64,000 nucleotides of DNA, from positions 1 through 64,000 of the forward strand of contig NZ_PJJL01000068.1 in assembly GCF_002929505.1 (NCBI RefSeq), in the 5' to 3' direction. Position 1 is the first letter of the stretch. Each line of letters opens with the position of its first letter. A model generated the notes under the pieces. The model worked only from the letters and a program-made list of their open reading frames with translations, was not told the origin of the DNA and ran no database searches. Both the position numbers and the translations under genes were made by a program. Origin of the DNA: Cryobacterium sp. Y57. GTDB lineage: Bacteria; Actinomycetota; Actinomycetes; Actinomycetales; Microbacteriaceae. Shown here one piece after another: positions 51,921 to 60,263 of the stretch.

Positions 51921-52159
51921 TGGCGACCCTGCGATTCTTTGCCGGCGCAGCCGAAGCCGCCCAGACTGACACGACCACGCTCGACGCTGGCACGATCGGC
52001 GAGCTCCGCGCCGAGCTCGGCGAGCGCTACGGCACCGAGTTCATGCGCGTACTCGGGCTGTGTTCCCTGCTGGTGAACGGCGCCCGCGCCGGCGATGACG
52101 CGGTTGCGCTTGCGCCCACCGACGCGGTCGACGTGCTCCCGCCCTTCGCCGGCGGCTGA
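51920..52159 (+). CDS. moaD: Molybdopterin synthase small subunit
   Basis: A 79-residue ubiquitin-fold sulfur carrier ending in F-A-G-G; the C-terminal glycine is thiocarboxylated by MoeB-rhodanese and delivers sulfur to MoaE-bound precursor. The start shares TGATG with the DUF6457 stop. It is the last gene of the rightward group, convergent with moaE. Confidence 0.93.
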   Translation: MATLRFFAGAAEAAQTDTTTLDAGTIGELRAELGERYGTEFMRVLGLCSLLVNGARAGDDAVALAPTDAVDVLPPFAGG

Positions 52160-52234
52160 TCACCCGGTTTGCCGAACGCGACTTCCAAGATGTGCCCCGT
52201 CGCTTCGGTCCTGGTCGTTCGTAACCGGTCGAAA

Positions 52235-52657
52235 CTATAAACCGACCCAGGAATGCGTTCCGTCAACCTCGTACTGCTTCTTCCAGATCGGAACCTCTGC
52301 TTTCACGGCCTCGACGAGACTCTCACAGGCCGCGAAGGCGTCGCCGCGGTGCGCGCTCGCCACGACCGCCACGAGGGCGAGGTCGCCGACCTCGAGGTGT
52401 CCGATACGGTGGCTGACCGCCAGCACCACCAGCGGATGCTTCCTCCGCACCCGGTCAGCGATCTCACCGATGATGCGCCCTGCATCGGGATGCGCACTGT
52501 AGTCGAGGCCCGTGACGCGGCCGGAAGCATCCGGATCGTGATCGCGCACCTGCCCGATAAACGTCACCACGGCGCCATGGGTCGCATCGGACACCGCCGA
52601 CAGATGCTCACCCACGTCGAGCAGCGACTCGGTGACCCGGGCGAAGCCGACGGACAT
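52235..52657 (-). CDS. moaE: Molybdopterin synthase large subunit
   Basis: A 140-residue protein that, with MoaD, converts cPMP to molybdopterin. Motifs: G-A-V-V-T-F-I-G-Q-V-R-D-H, H-R-I-G-H-L-E-V-G-D-L-A-L, A-H-R-G-D-A-F-A-A-C and the catalytic K-A-E-V-P-I-W-K-K-Q near the C-terminus. Its start overlaps the mog/moaB stop as TGATG. Convergent with moaD. Confidence 0.95.
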   Translation of the reverse strand: MSVGFARVTESLLDVGEHLSAVSDATHGAVVTFIGQVRDHDPDASGRVTGLDYSAHPDAGRIIGEIADRVRRKHPLVVLAVSHRIGHLEVGDLALVAVVASAHRGDAFAACESLVEAVKAEVPIWKKQYEVDGTHSWVGL

Positions 52658-53172
52658 CAGTGGTCCCCCCCGTCGAGCTGGTCGATGATGTGCCGCACGA
52701 GCGGCGCAAGAATGGCCACACCGTCGCGCACCGCGCCGGTGGAACCGGGCAGGTTCACGACCAACGCACCGTTGTTGCCGACCGAATCGGCGATACCGGC
52801 GATACCGCGGGACAACACAGCGGTGGGGATCGTCGCGGCGCTCAACGCGCGCATCCGCTCGGAGATTCCCGGCAGCATCGTGTGGATCACGGTCGTCGTG
52901 CCCTCGGGTGTGAGGTCGCGCGCCGACACGCCGGTGCCGCCGGTCGTCACGACGAGGCGGGCGCCATCGCCGAGCGCTGCCAGGATCGCTCCCGCCACAC
53001 TCTCGATGCCGTCGGGCACCACCCGCGGTGGCCCGCACGGAATTCCGACCTCCGCGAGTGCATCAACGGTGGCCGGCCCCGACCGGTCTTCGCGCTCCCC
53101 GCGCGACGAGCGATCAGACACGGTGATCACGACGGCCCCGAGTTCGGCACCAAGCTTGAGCTGAGTTTTCAC
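52657..53172 (-). CDS. mog: Molybdopterin adenylyltransferase (MogA/MoaB type)
   Basis: Adenylates molybdopterin before molybdenum insertion by MoeA. The 171-residue MoCF-fold protein has V-I-T-V-S-D-R-S-S-R-G, V-V-T-T-G-G-T-G-V-S-A-R-D-L-T-P-E and a G-S-T-G-A-V-R segment. Sequence alone does not settle whether it should be named mog or moaB. Leftward, ahead of moaE. Confidence 0.92.
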   Translation of the reverse strand: MKTQLKLGAELGAVVITVSDRSSRGEREDRSGPATVDALAEVGIPCGPPRVVPDGIESVAGAILAALGDGARLVVTTGGTGVSARDLTPEGTTTVIHTMLPGISERMRALSAATIPTAVLSRGIAGIADSVGNNGALVVNLPGSTGAVRDGVAILAPLVRHIIDQLDGGDH

Positions 53173-53332
53173 CGTTCTACACTACCGCGACGCAGCCCGA
53201 GCGGTCCGGCTACCGGCATGCGCTCTGGGCCGAATTCATTTATCACGGTGTTTGCGCGGTGCACGCCGAACGGCAAACGAACAGGCTGGTTACGCAGCGG
53301 GCCGTATGCCCGATAACCAGCCGAGGAAGCCC

Positions 53333-54658
53333 ATGTCAACCGTCTTACCACCACGCGTTACGTCCACGCTGAAGCCGGACCTCTCCAATTGGGATCCGGA
53401 ACACGACGAAACGTGGGATTCGCGCCTTGCCTGGCGCACCCTGTGGATCACGACTTTCAGCATGACCTTGGGCTTCGCGGCCTGGTACCTGGTCAGCGCT
53501 ATCGCCCCACGGCTCAACGACATCGGCTTCGACCTCGGCACCAGCCAGCTGTACTGGCTGGTCGCGCTGCCGGGCCTCGCCGCCGGCCTGCTGCGACTCA
53601 TCTTCATGTTTTTACCGCCGATTCTCGGCACCCGCGTACTCGTCGTCCTGTCGAGCGCCCTGCTGCTGCTGCCGATGATCGGCTGGACCCTCGTCGCCCG
53701 CGACGTTTCCACCCCCTACTGGGTGCTCCTGGCCCTCTCGTTCGCCGCGGGTATCGGCGGCGGCAGCTTCTCGGGGTTCATGGCGTCGACGAGCTATTTC
53801 TTTCCCAAGCGCCTGGCCGGAACAGCCCTGGGCCTGCAAGCGGGGCTCGGCAACTTCGGCATCGGGCTCATTCAGCTGCTCACTCCGTGGGTGGTCGGTT
53901 TCGGCCTTCTCGGCACTGCCGCCCTCACCCCGGAGAGCGACTCGAATGGTGAACTGGTCTGGCTGCACAACGGCGGACTCGTGCTCATCCCCTGGGTGAT
54001 CCTCGCGATCGTCCTCGCTCTCCTCTGTCTCAAGCGTGTGCCAATCAAGGCCAACTTCACCGAGCAGCTCGACATCTTCACGGTCAAGCACACCTGGATC
54101 ATGACCGCCATCTACCTGATGAGCTTCGGCGCATTCAGCGGCCTGGCCGCGCAGATGGGCTTGATCATTCTCAACGTGTACGGCGATTTTCCGGATGCTC
54201 CCAACCCGCTCGCTTTTGCCTTCATCGGCCCCGTCGTCGGCGCCCTCGTGCGCGCGGCCTCTGGCCCGCTCTGCGACCGGTTCGGCGGCGCCATCTTCAC
54301 CTTCATCGGCGGCGCAGGCATGGCCGTGGGCACCACCGTCACGGTATTCTTTCTCACCCCGACGAGCGTCGACGAGTTCCACGGCTTTCTCACCGGCATG
54401 ATCATCATCTTCTTCTTCTCCGGACTGGCCAATGCCGGAACGTTCAAGCAGATGCCGATGATCTTCCCCAAGCGGCAGGCCGGCGGAGCGATCGGCTGGA
54501 CCGCGGCGATTGCCGCCTTCGGACCGTTCATCGTGGGTATGGCCCTCACCGCCATGAGCCCGACCACCTTCTTCATCGGCTGCTCCGCCTTCTGCGTGGT
54601 CTGCACCGGACTGGCCTGGTTCTATTACGCGCGTCCCGGTGCCCCCAACCCGAGCTGA
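53333..54658 (+). CDS. narK: Nitrate/nitrite transporter, NarK type
   Basis: A 441-residue MFS permease with 12 helices. The conserved glycine-rich helices G-G-G-S-F-S-G-F-M-A-S-T and S-G-L-A-N-A-G-T-F-K-Q-M-P match the NarK nitrate signatures, and Arg residues in helices 2 and 8 regions (G-L-L-R-L-I-F; V-R-A-A-S-G-P-L) are the expected substrate ligands. GAGGAAG lies 5 bases before the ATG at 53333. It imports nitrate for the narGHJI enzyme encoded on the other strand and is followed by a strong terminator. Confidence 0.93.
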   Translation: MSTVLPPRVTSTLKPDLSNWDPEHDETWDSRLAWRTLWITTFSMTLGFAAWYLVSAIAPRLNDIGFDLGTSQLYWLVALPGLAAGLLRLIFMFLPPILGTRVLVVLSSALLLLPMIGWTLVARDVSTPYWVLLALSFAAGIGGGSFSGFMASTSYFFPKRLAGTALGLQAGLGNFGIGLIQLLTPWVVGFGLLGTAALTPESDSNGELVWLHNGGLVLIPWVILAIVLALLCLKRVPIKANFTEQLDIFTVKHTWIMTAIYLMSFGAFSGLAAQMGLIILNVYGDFPDAPNPLAFAFIGPVVGALVRAASGPLCDRFGGAIFTFIGGAGMAVGTTVTVFFLTPTSVDEFHGFLTGMIIIFFFSGLANAGTFKQMPMIFPKRQAGGAIGWTAAIAAFGPFIVGMALTAMSPTTFFIGCSAFCVVCTGLAWFYYARPGAPNPS

Positions 54659-54673
54659 CGCTCCCTCCATCGA

Positions 54674-54716
54674 CCCGAAGTCCCCTCCTCCTCCAGCGGG
54701 GGGCTTCGGGTTTTTT
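54674..54716 (+). terminator. Rho-independent terminator after narK
   Basis: CCCGAAGTCCCC pairs with GGGGGGCTTCGGG across a short loop and is followed by TTTTTT (54711-54716). Confidence 0.92.
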
Positions 54717-54756
54717 CCTGCCAGCAGGGGGTCATACTGAAATGAGGAGGTCACCG

Positions 54757-54894
54757 ATGGCCAAAAATGAAGAACCAGTAGGCGGCGACCCGGCCTGCTG
54801 GCTTGAACAGGTCTGCCCGGAGTGCGGCGCCTACGTCTCCGGCGAGTTGCCGGCCACCTGTTGGCGGTGCGACACGGTGCTCTCGCCGTCCTGA
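54757..54894 (+). CDS. 45-residue zinc-ribbon miniprotein
   Basis: A very short gene with a strong GAGGAGG ribosome site (54744-54750) 6 bases before the ATG. The product has two CxxC knuckles, C20-P-E-C23 and C35-W-R-C38, plus Cys14, so it should bind one zinc ion. There is no signal peptide. It follows the narK terminator by 40 bp and so needs its own promoter. Function is unknown; its setting among nitrate and molybdenum genes may be incidental. Confidence 0.75.
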   Translation: MAKNEEPVGGDPACWLEQVCPECGAYVSGELPATCWRCDTVLSPS

Positions 54895-55160
54895 CGGCGT
54901 GAACCGCGCATCCGTCAGCCCTTGTGTGAAGCGGATGCCGGCCCGTCGCCCACGCGGCCGGCGGTCGCATCGCGCGTGCCCGCGTGCATGCTGCGAGCTG
55001 TGGGCGGGCTGCGTGCGTGCGTGCAGCGTGCGTGCTGCGGACGCTGCGCACGAGGTGCAACACCCGCATCTAACACAGGGACCGCGCAACGCACCCCGCA
55101 AGCTTGGCACGCGCGGCGAGCTCGACCAACGGAATCGGCGGGGTCCACAGACGCATTCAG
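54895..55160. other. Gene-free stretch between small zinc-ribbon gene and symporter
   Basis: A low-complexity region with repeated TGCGTG and GCGTGC words (about 55008-55045). Open frames through it have biased composition and no ribosome sites; I support no gene here. Confidence 0.5.
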
Positions 55161-55185
55161 GCGCGGCCCGACATGCGGGCCGCGC
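55161..55185. terminator. Perfect GC hairpin downstream of symporter gene
   Basis: GCGCGGCCCG (55161-55170) and CGGGCCGCGC (55176-55185) form a 10-bp perfect stem with a 5-nt loop, 25 bp past the leftward symporter stop. No T-run follows. Confidence 0.55.
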
Positions 55186-55209
55186 TTGAAGTGCGTGTAC
55201 TCGGAACGG

Positions 55210-56622
55210 TTAGACGCGCGTCTCGGACAGTTCAGACGGCGCGGGCTCCGCTACGTCGTCCGTAAAGGGCTGCGAGGTTCGCGGGGCGTTGTACAGCGTC
55301 TCCTCCAGGATTCCCTGGCGCTTGGCCACGATCGTCGGCACGAGCGCCTGACCGGCCACGTTCACGGCGGTGCGGCCCATGTCGATGAGCGGATCGATGG
55401 CCAGCAGAAGGCCGACCCCGGCCAGCGGCAGACCCAGCGTTGACAGGGTCAGCGTCAGCATGACGACGGCGCCCGTGGTGCCGGCCGTGGCGGCCGAACC
55501 CAGTACGGATACGAGAACGATGAGCAGGTACTGGGTGAGGTCCAGCTGAATTCCGAAGAACTGGGCCACAAAGATGGCGGCGACGGCGGGGTAGATAGCC
55601 GCGCAACCATCCATCTTGGTCGTCGCCCCGAGGGGAACAGCGAAGGATGCATATCCGCGCGGTACGCCCATGCTGCGTTCCGTGACGCGCTGCGTCAGCG
55701 GAAGAGTGCCGATGGATGAGCGCGACACGAAGCCCAGCTGAACAGCCGGCCAGACGCCGGAGTAGTACTGCCTGACGGAGAGACCGTGAGACTTGATCAG
55801 TACCGGGTAGACCACGAACAGTACCAGGATCAGGCCAACGTAGATGGTGGCTGCGAACTTGCCCAGCGAACCCATCGTGTCCCACCCGTAGACCGCGACG
55901 GCATTACCGATCAGGCCGATCGTGCCGAGCGGCGCGATGCGAATAATCCACCACAGCACCTTTTGAATGACCGCCAGAGCTGACGCGTTGAGGTTCAGGA
56001 ATGGCTCGGCGGCTTTGCCCACCTTCAACGCTGCAATTCCCACCACGATGGCGATGACTAGAATCTGCAGCACGTTGAAGCTGACGGTGGTGCTGGCGAT
56101 GCCGTCAACGACGGAGGTATTGGCGCCGAGTCCGAGGAAGTTCTTCGGGAAGAGTCCGGTCAAAAATGCCCACCAGTCTCCGGTCTTGCCGGTGTATTCG
56201 GCGTTATCGGCAATACCGGTGCCGGCCCCCGGTCGCACCAGCACGCCCAGTCCGATGCCGATCAGAACGGCAATCAATGCGGTGATGGCAAACCAGAGCA
56301 GAGTGTTCCACGCCAGCTTCGCCGCGTTGGACACTGCGCGCAGGTTCGCGATGGAGCTGACCACGGCCGTGAAGATGAGCGGTACGACGGCAGCTTGCAG
56401 TAGCGAGACGTAGCTTGACCCGATGATTTTCAGGGTCGCACCGAGACCGTTGGGATTCGCTTCGGTACTGCCGGTGTATTTGGCCAGCAGTCCGAGGCCG
56501 AGACCGATGATGAGCGCCGCGATGATCTGAACGCCGAACGAGCGCACCCATTTGGGAAATCTGCTGCCGTGGGTACTGACGGGAACTACTGAAGTCACTG
56601 GTTCGACACTTCCTATTGTCAT
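55210..56622 (-). CDS. Dicarboxylate/amino acid:cation symporter
   Basis: A 470-residue DAACS-family transporter related to GltP/DctA. Typical features are an eight-helix layout, the serine-rich hairpin S-R-S-S-I-G-T-L-P, G-A-T-T-K-M-D-G-C-A-A-I-Y and the second hairpin region S-A-A-T-A-G-T-T-G, followed by I-D-P-L-I-D-M-G-R-T-A-V-N-V. It imports glutamate, aspartate or C4-dicarboxylates with sodium or protons. In the N-X-D substrate motif region this protein reads M-G-R-T-A-V-N-V-A-G. The start at 56622 has a poor ribosome site; longer readings look non-coding. Electron-donor uptake for nitrate respiration is a possible link. Confidence 0.9.
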   Translation of the reverse strand: MTIGSVEPVTSVVPVSTHGSRFPKWVRSFGVQIIAALIIGLGLGLLAKYTGSTEANPNGLGATLKIIGSSYVSLLQAAVVPLIFTAVVSSIANLRAVSNAAKLAWNTLLWFAITALIAVLIGIGLGVLVRPGAGTGIADNAEYTGKTGDWWAFLTGLFPKNFLGLGANTSVVDGIASTTVSFNVLQILVIAIVVGIAALKVGKAAEPFLNLNASALAVIQKVLWWIIRIAPLGTIGLIGNAVAVYGWDTMGSLGKFAATIYVGLILVLFVVYPVLIKSHGLSVRQYYSGVWPAVQLGFVSRSSIGTLPLTQRVTERSMGVPRGYASFAVPLGATTKMDGCAAIYPAVAAIFVAQFFGIQLDLTQYLLIVLVSVLGSAATAGTTGAVVMLTLTLSTLGLPLAGVGLLLAIDPLIDMGRTAVNVAGQALVPTIVAKRQGILEETLYNAPRTSQPFTDDVAEPAPSELSETRV

Positions 56623-56755
56623 TCGTAAGTCACACTGGCGCCCCTGTCCCGCGCAACGGAGCCCCTTGAGAGTCCACCGCCGCGTGCAGGCGCCCTTAGC
56701 CCCAAGGCTGAAAGGGGGCACAGTATTCCTTCACGCGGTAAGTGACCTGCTGCGG

Positions 56756-57109
56756 CTACTTCTCCTGCAGGTATTCGGCGAGCACCCGCGCATGGTTCAC
56801 CCGTGGGTCCTTTGCTCCATAGACCAAGGTCGTCACGCCGGCCGCGGCGAGCGCGCGCAGCTGCACGACGGCCGCCTGGGTCTCGGTAGTGCCGTCGAGT
56901 TCGGCGCGATAGCGCACGGCGAACTCGTCCATGCGCTTCGGGTCGTGCTTCCACCAGGTGCGGAGCTTGGGTGACGGCGCGATCTCTTTCAGCCACTCAT
57001 CGAGGTCGGCGCTCTCCTTGGAGACACCGCGCGGCCAGAGTCGATCAACCAGCACCCGGCATCCATCAGAAGCGGATGCCGCCTCATACGCCCTCTTGAT
57101 CCGCACCAT
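56756..57109 (-). CDS. DUF488 family protein
   Basis: A 117-residue protein with the family signatures R-V-L-V-D-R-L-W-P-R-G-V-S-K, L-D-E-W-L-K-E-I-A-P-S, L-R-T-W-W-K-H-D and L-V-Y-G-A-K-D. DUF488 proteins are of unknown function; members next to nar genes are seen elsewhere. It starts 9 bp after the narI stop and may be the last gene of the nar transcript. Confidence 0.9.
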   Translation of the reverse strand: MVRIKRAYEAASASDGCRVLVDRLWPRGVSKESADLDEWLKEIAPSPKLRTWWKHDPKRMDEFAVRYRAELDGTTETQAAVVQLRALAAAGVTTLVYGAKDPRVNHARVLAEYLQEK

Positions 57110-57118
57110 GAAAACAGA

Positions 57119-57877
57119 CTACTTTCTGGAGCGCTCCAGCGGGCGCTCGCTTTTCTCCCAGCCCCGGTGGGGCGCCCGCGAACCGGCGCCTCGCGGGTCG
57201 TCGCGGGAACGGTAGACCACGTAGGGACGCACGAGGTAGCCGAGCGGCGCCGAGAACACATGCACCAGTCGGGTGAACGGCCAGAGCAGGAACAGCATCG
57301 TGGCCGTCAGCACGTGCAGTTGAAAGAAGAACGGCACGTCGCTCATCAGCGACGGGTCGGGCTGCAGGCTATACAGTGAGCGGATCCAGGGGGAGATCGA
57401 CCCGCGATAGTCGTAGCCGCCGCCAAAGATTTGATACAGCACGGTCGCCGTCGTGCCAAAGGTGATCGTACCGGCCAGGAACACGTACATGACTTTGTCC
57501 ATTACCGTCGTGACCAGCAGTACCCGTTTGGTCAGGCGGCGGCGGTAGATCAAAATGGCGAGCCCGGAGACGGTGAGTACGGCGGCGAAGCTGCCCAGCC
57601 AGGTTGCACCGAGGTGGTATATGTGCTCGGTCACGCCGAAGAATTCCAGCCACGGCTTGGGAATGAACAGGCCGACGACATGCCCGCCGATCACCATGAG
57701 AATGCCATAGTGAAACATGGGTGAACCCCAGCGCAGCAGGCGGTTCTCGTAGGTCTGACTGGATCGCGAGGTCCAGCCGAACTGGTCATAGCGGTAGCGC
57801 AACAGGTGCCCCACCACGAAAACGCCCGTCGCGGCGTAGGGAAAAGCGACCCAGAGCAGGTAATCCCAGGCGGTCAT
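57119..57877 (-). CDS. narI: Respiratory nitrate reductase gamma subunit
   Basis: Membrane cytochrome b subunit that oxidises quinol and passes electrons to NarH. The 252-residue protein has five hydrophobic helices, with paired His residues in V-V-G-H-L-L, G-G-H-V-V-G and F-Q-L-H-V-L / R-L-V-H-V-F that fit the two heme b ligand sets, and the family block W-A-S-like T-S-R-S-S-Q. Start overlaps narJ by ATGA. Confidence 0.95.
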   Translation of the reverse strand: MTAWDYLLWVAFPYAATGVFVVGHLLRYRYDQFGWTSRSSQTYENRLLRWGSPMFHYGILMVIGGHVVGLFIPKPWLEFFGVTEHIYHLGATWLGSFAAVLTVSGLAILIYRRRLTKRVLLVTTVMDKVMYVFLAGTITFGTTATVLYQIFGGGYDYRGSISPWIRSLYSLQPDPSLMSDVPFFFQLHVLTATMLFLLWPFTRLVHVFSAPLGYLVRPYVVYRSRDDPRGAGSRAPHRGWEKSERPLERSRK

Positions 57878-58599
57878 ACTCTCACATCTTCGTTCGCGTG
57901 CGCGGAAAACGGCTTCAAATTGCCGAGGTAGGTCATGCCGACCGTCTCGGTCGGCGGCCCCTCATTGACCAGGTTGAGGTAGCGTTCGCGGGTCTCGTCG
58001 TCGATCACGGGCAACGACAGGCACACCGCCCCCACCAGGTGCGCGTAGGGACTGTCGAACTTTTCGAGCGCCGAGCGCAACACTTCGATGCCGTCGCGGT
58101 GCGCGGCGAGCAGTTCTTGCGCGATCGGCGAATCGGAAAGCGCTGAGAATTCCAGCACCATCGGCAGGTAGTCGGGCAGTTCATCGGCATCCACCTGCCA
58201 GCCCGCCGCCCGGTAGGCCTCGACGAACCGCACGAGCGCCATACCGCGGCGGCGGGTATCGCCGGCGGCGTAGTAGGTGAGGTACGGGCAACATTTGCGT
58301 TTCAGGTCGAAAATCGCAGTGAAGTGCGTTTCGAGCTCCTGCTGGCTGAGCGTGTTGACCGCGGTGAAAAATGCTTGGAAACTGCGGCGCAGTTCACCGG
58401 GCAGATCCGCAACGGATGCCTCCACCAACGAAAACTGCGCCCGCCGCTCGGGCGCGGGGTAGTCGAGCAGAATCGACGCCGCCATGTGCGCGACCACTCC
58501 TTGCACGGGCGTCAGCGGAACGGCCGCAAGCGCCCGCGGGGCCGTCTTGGGCGCCCGAAAGCCGAAATTCATCCGTGCGCCCAGGGTGCCGACGTTCAC
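57874..58599 (-). CDS. narJ: Nitrate reductase assembly chaperone
   Basis: A 241-residue TorD/NarJ-family chaperone that holds NarG for molybdenum cofactor insertion. L-D-Y-P, L-E-T-H-F-T-A-I-F-D-L-K-R-K-C-C-P-Y-L-T-Y-Y and G-D-T-R-R-R-G-M-A-L are its conserved blocks. The start is GTG at 58599, overlapping the narH stop as GTGA; an internal ATG (M-N-F-G-F) is an alternative. Confidence 0.95.
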   Translation of the reverse strand: MNVGTLGARMNFGFRAPKTAPRALAAVPLTPVQGVVAHMAASILLDYPAPERRAQFSLVEASVADLPGELRRSFQAFFTAVNTLSQQELETHFTAIFDLKRKCCPYLTYYAAGDTRRRGMALVRFVEAYRAAGWQVDADELPDYLPMVLEFSALSDSPIAQELLAAHRDGIEVLRSALEKFDSPYAHLVGAVCLSLPVIDDETRERYLNLVNEGPPTETVGMTYLGNLKPFSAHANEDVRV

Positions 58600-60263
58600 G
58601 CGGGGCTCCCGGCATCCGCTATCGGCGGGAACATGCCCTGGGGCGCTCCGTTACCGTTCCAGTTGAGCAGGTTGACCCGGCCCGGGGTGGTCGGCGCGGT
58701 CGCACTCGGACGCCCGGTCATCTGGTTGTAGTTGTCGACGGTGGCACCGAGTGGCATACCCACGGTGTTGCCGTATGGGCCACTGTGCCCGGCAGAGCCG
58801 GGCCCGCCCATGCCGGGGCCGCCGTCGGCGTCGAGCGAGCAACCGAGCTCTTCAAGCTCACGCGCGGTCTCGACGTGGGCCTTGGGAATGACATAGCGGT
58901 CTTCGTACTTGGCAATTGCGAGCAGCCGGTACATGGCCTGAATGGTCTCGCCGGTCATGCCCACCGCGTTCGGAATGCGCTCGTCAGGCTCGTTGCCGAG
59001 GTTGATATCGCGCATATAGGCGCGCATCGCGGCGAGCTTGCGCAGCGACAGCTCCACCGGAACCACGTCGCCGGCCGAGAACAGCCCGGCGAGGTATTCC
59101 ACCGGGATGCGCAGCTTGTCGATCGCGGCGAACAGGGTGCGGGCGTCTTCCCCGTCGCTGCCCGAGTTGCTGACGACATCGACCACGGGCGAGAGCGGGG
59201 GGATGTACCAGACCATGGGCATGGTGCGGTATTCCGGGTGCAGCGGCAGGGCGATCTCGTACTCGGAGATGAGCTTGTAGATGGGGCTGTTCTGGGCCGC
59301 TTCGATCCAGTCGTCAGCCATGCCCTCTGCCTTGGCAGCGGCGATGACCTCGGGGTCGAACGGGTCGAGAAAGCAGGCGCGTTGGGCGTCGAGCAGGTCC
59401 TGATCGTTTGCGATCGAGGCCGCGGCGAGCACCGCGTCAGCGTCGTAGAGCATGAGGCCCAGGTAACGCAGGCGTCCGACGCAGGTTTCGGAGCAGATGG
59501 TGGGCTTGCCCTGCTCGATCAGTGGGTAGCAGAGCGTGCACTTCTCGGCCTTGCCCGTTTTGTGGTTGAAGTACACCTTCTTATAGGGGCAGGCGGAGAC
59601 GCACATGCGCCAGCCGCGGCATCCGTCTTCGTCCACGAGCACGATGCCGTCTTCTTCACGCTTGTACATGGCGCCGGAGGGGCAGGCCGCCACGCAGGCG
59701 GGGTTGAGGCAGTGCTCGCAGATGCGCGGCAGGTAGAACATGAAGGTCTCTTCGAACTCCATCTTCACGTGCTCGCTCATCGTGGCGAGAATCGGGTCCT
59801 GCGCGGCAGTTTCCTGCGAGCCGCCCAGGTTGTCGTCCCAGTTGCCCGACCATTTGATGTCCATGTCCTGGCCGGTCAAAAGCGACTTCGGGCGGGCGAC
59901 CGGGCTTTGCGTGCCGGCCGGGGCGGTGGTGAGCATGTCGTAGTCGTAGGTCCACGGCTCGTAATAGTCGTCGATTTGCGGCAGGTTGGGGTTGTTGAAA
60001 ATCTGCGAGAGCTTCTTCAACCTCCCGCCGACCTTCAGCTGCAGGCGACCGCGACTGTTACGCACCCAGCCGCCCTTCCACTTCTCCTGGTTCTCGTACT
60101 CGCGCGGGTAGCCGATGCCGGGCCGCGTCTCCACATTGTTGAACCAGGCGTACTCCACACCGGTGCGGTTGGTCCACACCTGCTTGCAGGTGACGGAGCA
60201 GGTGTGACACCCGATGCACTTGTCGAGGTTCATAATCATCGACATCTGGGCCATGACACGCAT
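58596..60263 (-). CDS. narH: Respiratory nitrate reductase beta subunit
   Basis: Iron-sulfur electron-transfer subunit of 555 residues. Four Cys groups are visible: C-I-G-C-H-T-C-S-V-T-C, C-E-H-C-L-N-P-A-C-V-A-A-C-P, C-R-G-W-R-M-C-V-S-A-C-P and C-T-L-C. The Trp in C-R-G-W-R-M-C marks the [3Fe-4S] centre of NarH. The C-terminal 60 residues are Gly/Pro-rich. The start at 60263 shares its A with the narG TAA stop (TAATG); an ATG three codons later is possible. Confidence 0.97.
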   Translation of the reverse strand: MRVMAQMSMIMNLDKCIGCHTCSVTCKQVWTNRTGVEYAWFNNVETRPGIGYPREYENQEKWKGGWVRNSRGRLQLKVGGRLKKLSQIFNNPNLPQIDDYYEPWTYDYDMLTTAPAGTQSPVARPKSLLTGQDMDIKWSGNWDDNLGGSQETAAQDPILATMSEHVKMEFEETFMFYLPRICEHCLNPACVAACPSGAMYKREEDGIVLVDEDGCRGWRMCVSACPYKKVYFNHKTGKAEKCTLCYPLIEQGKPTICSETCVGRLRYLGLMLYDADAVLAAASIANDQDLLDAQRACFLDPFDPEVIAAAKAEGMADDWIEAAQNSPIYKLISEYEIALPLHPEYRTMPMVWYIPPLSPVVDVVSNSGSDGEDARTLFAAIDKLRIPVEYLAGLFSAGDVVPVELSLRKLAAMRAYMRDINLGNEPDERIPNAVGMTGETIQAMYRLLAIAKYEDRYVIPKAHVETARELEELGCSLDADGGPGMGGPGSAGHSGPYGNTVGMPLGATVDNYNQMTGRPSATAPTTPGRVNLLNWNGNGAPQGMFPPIADAGSPA

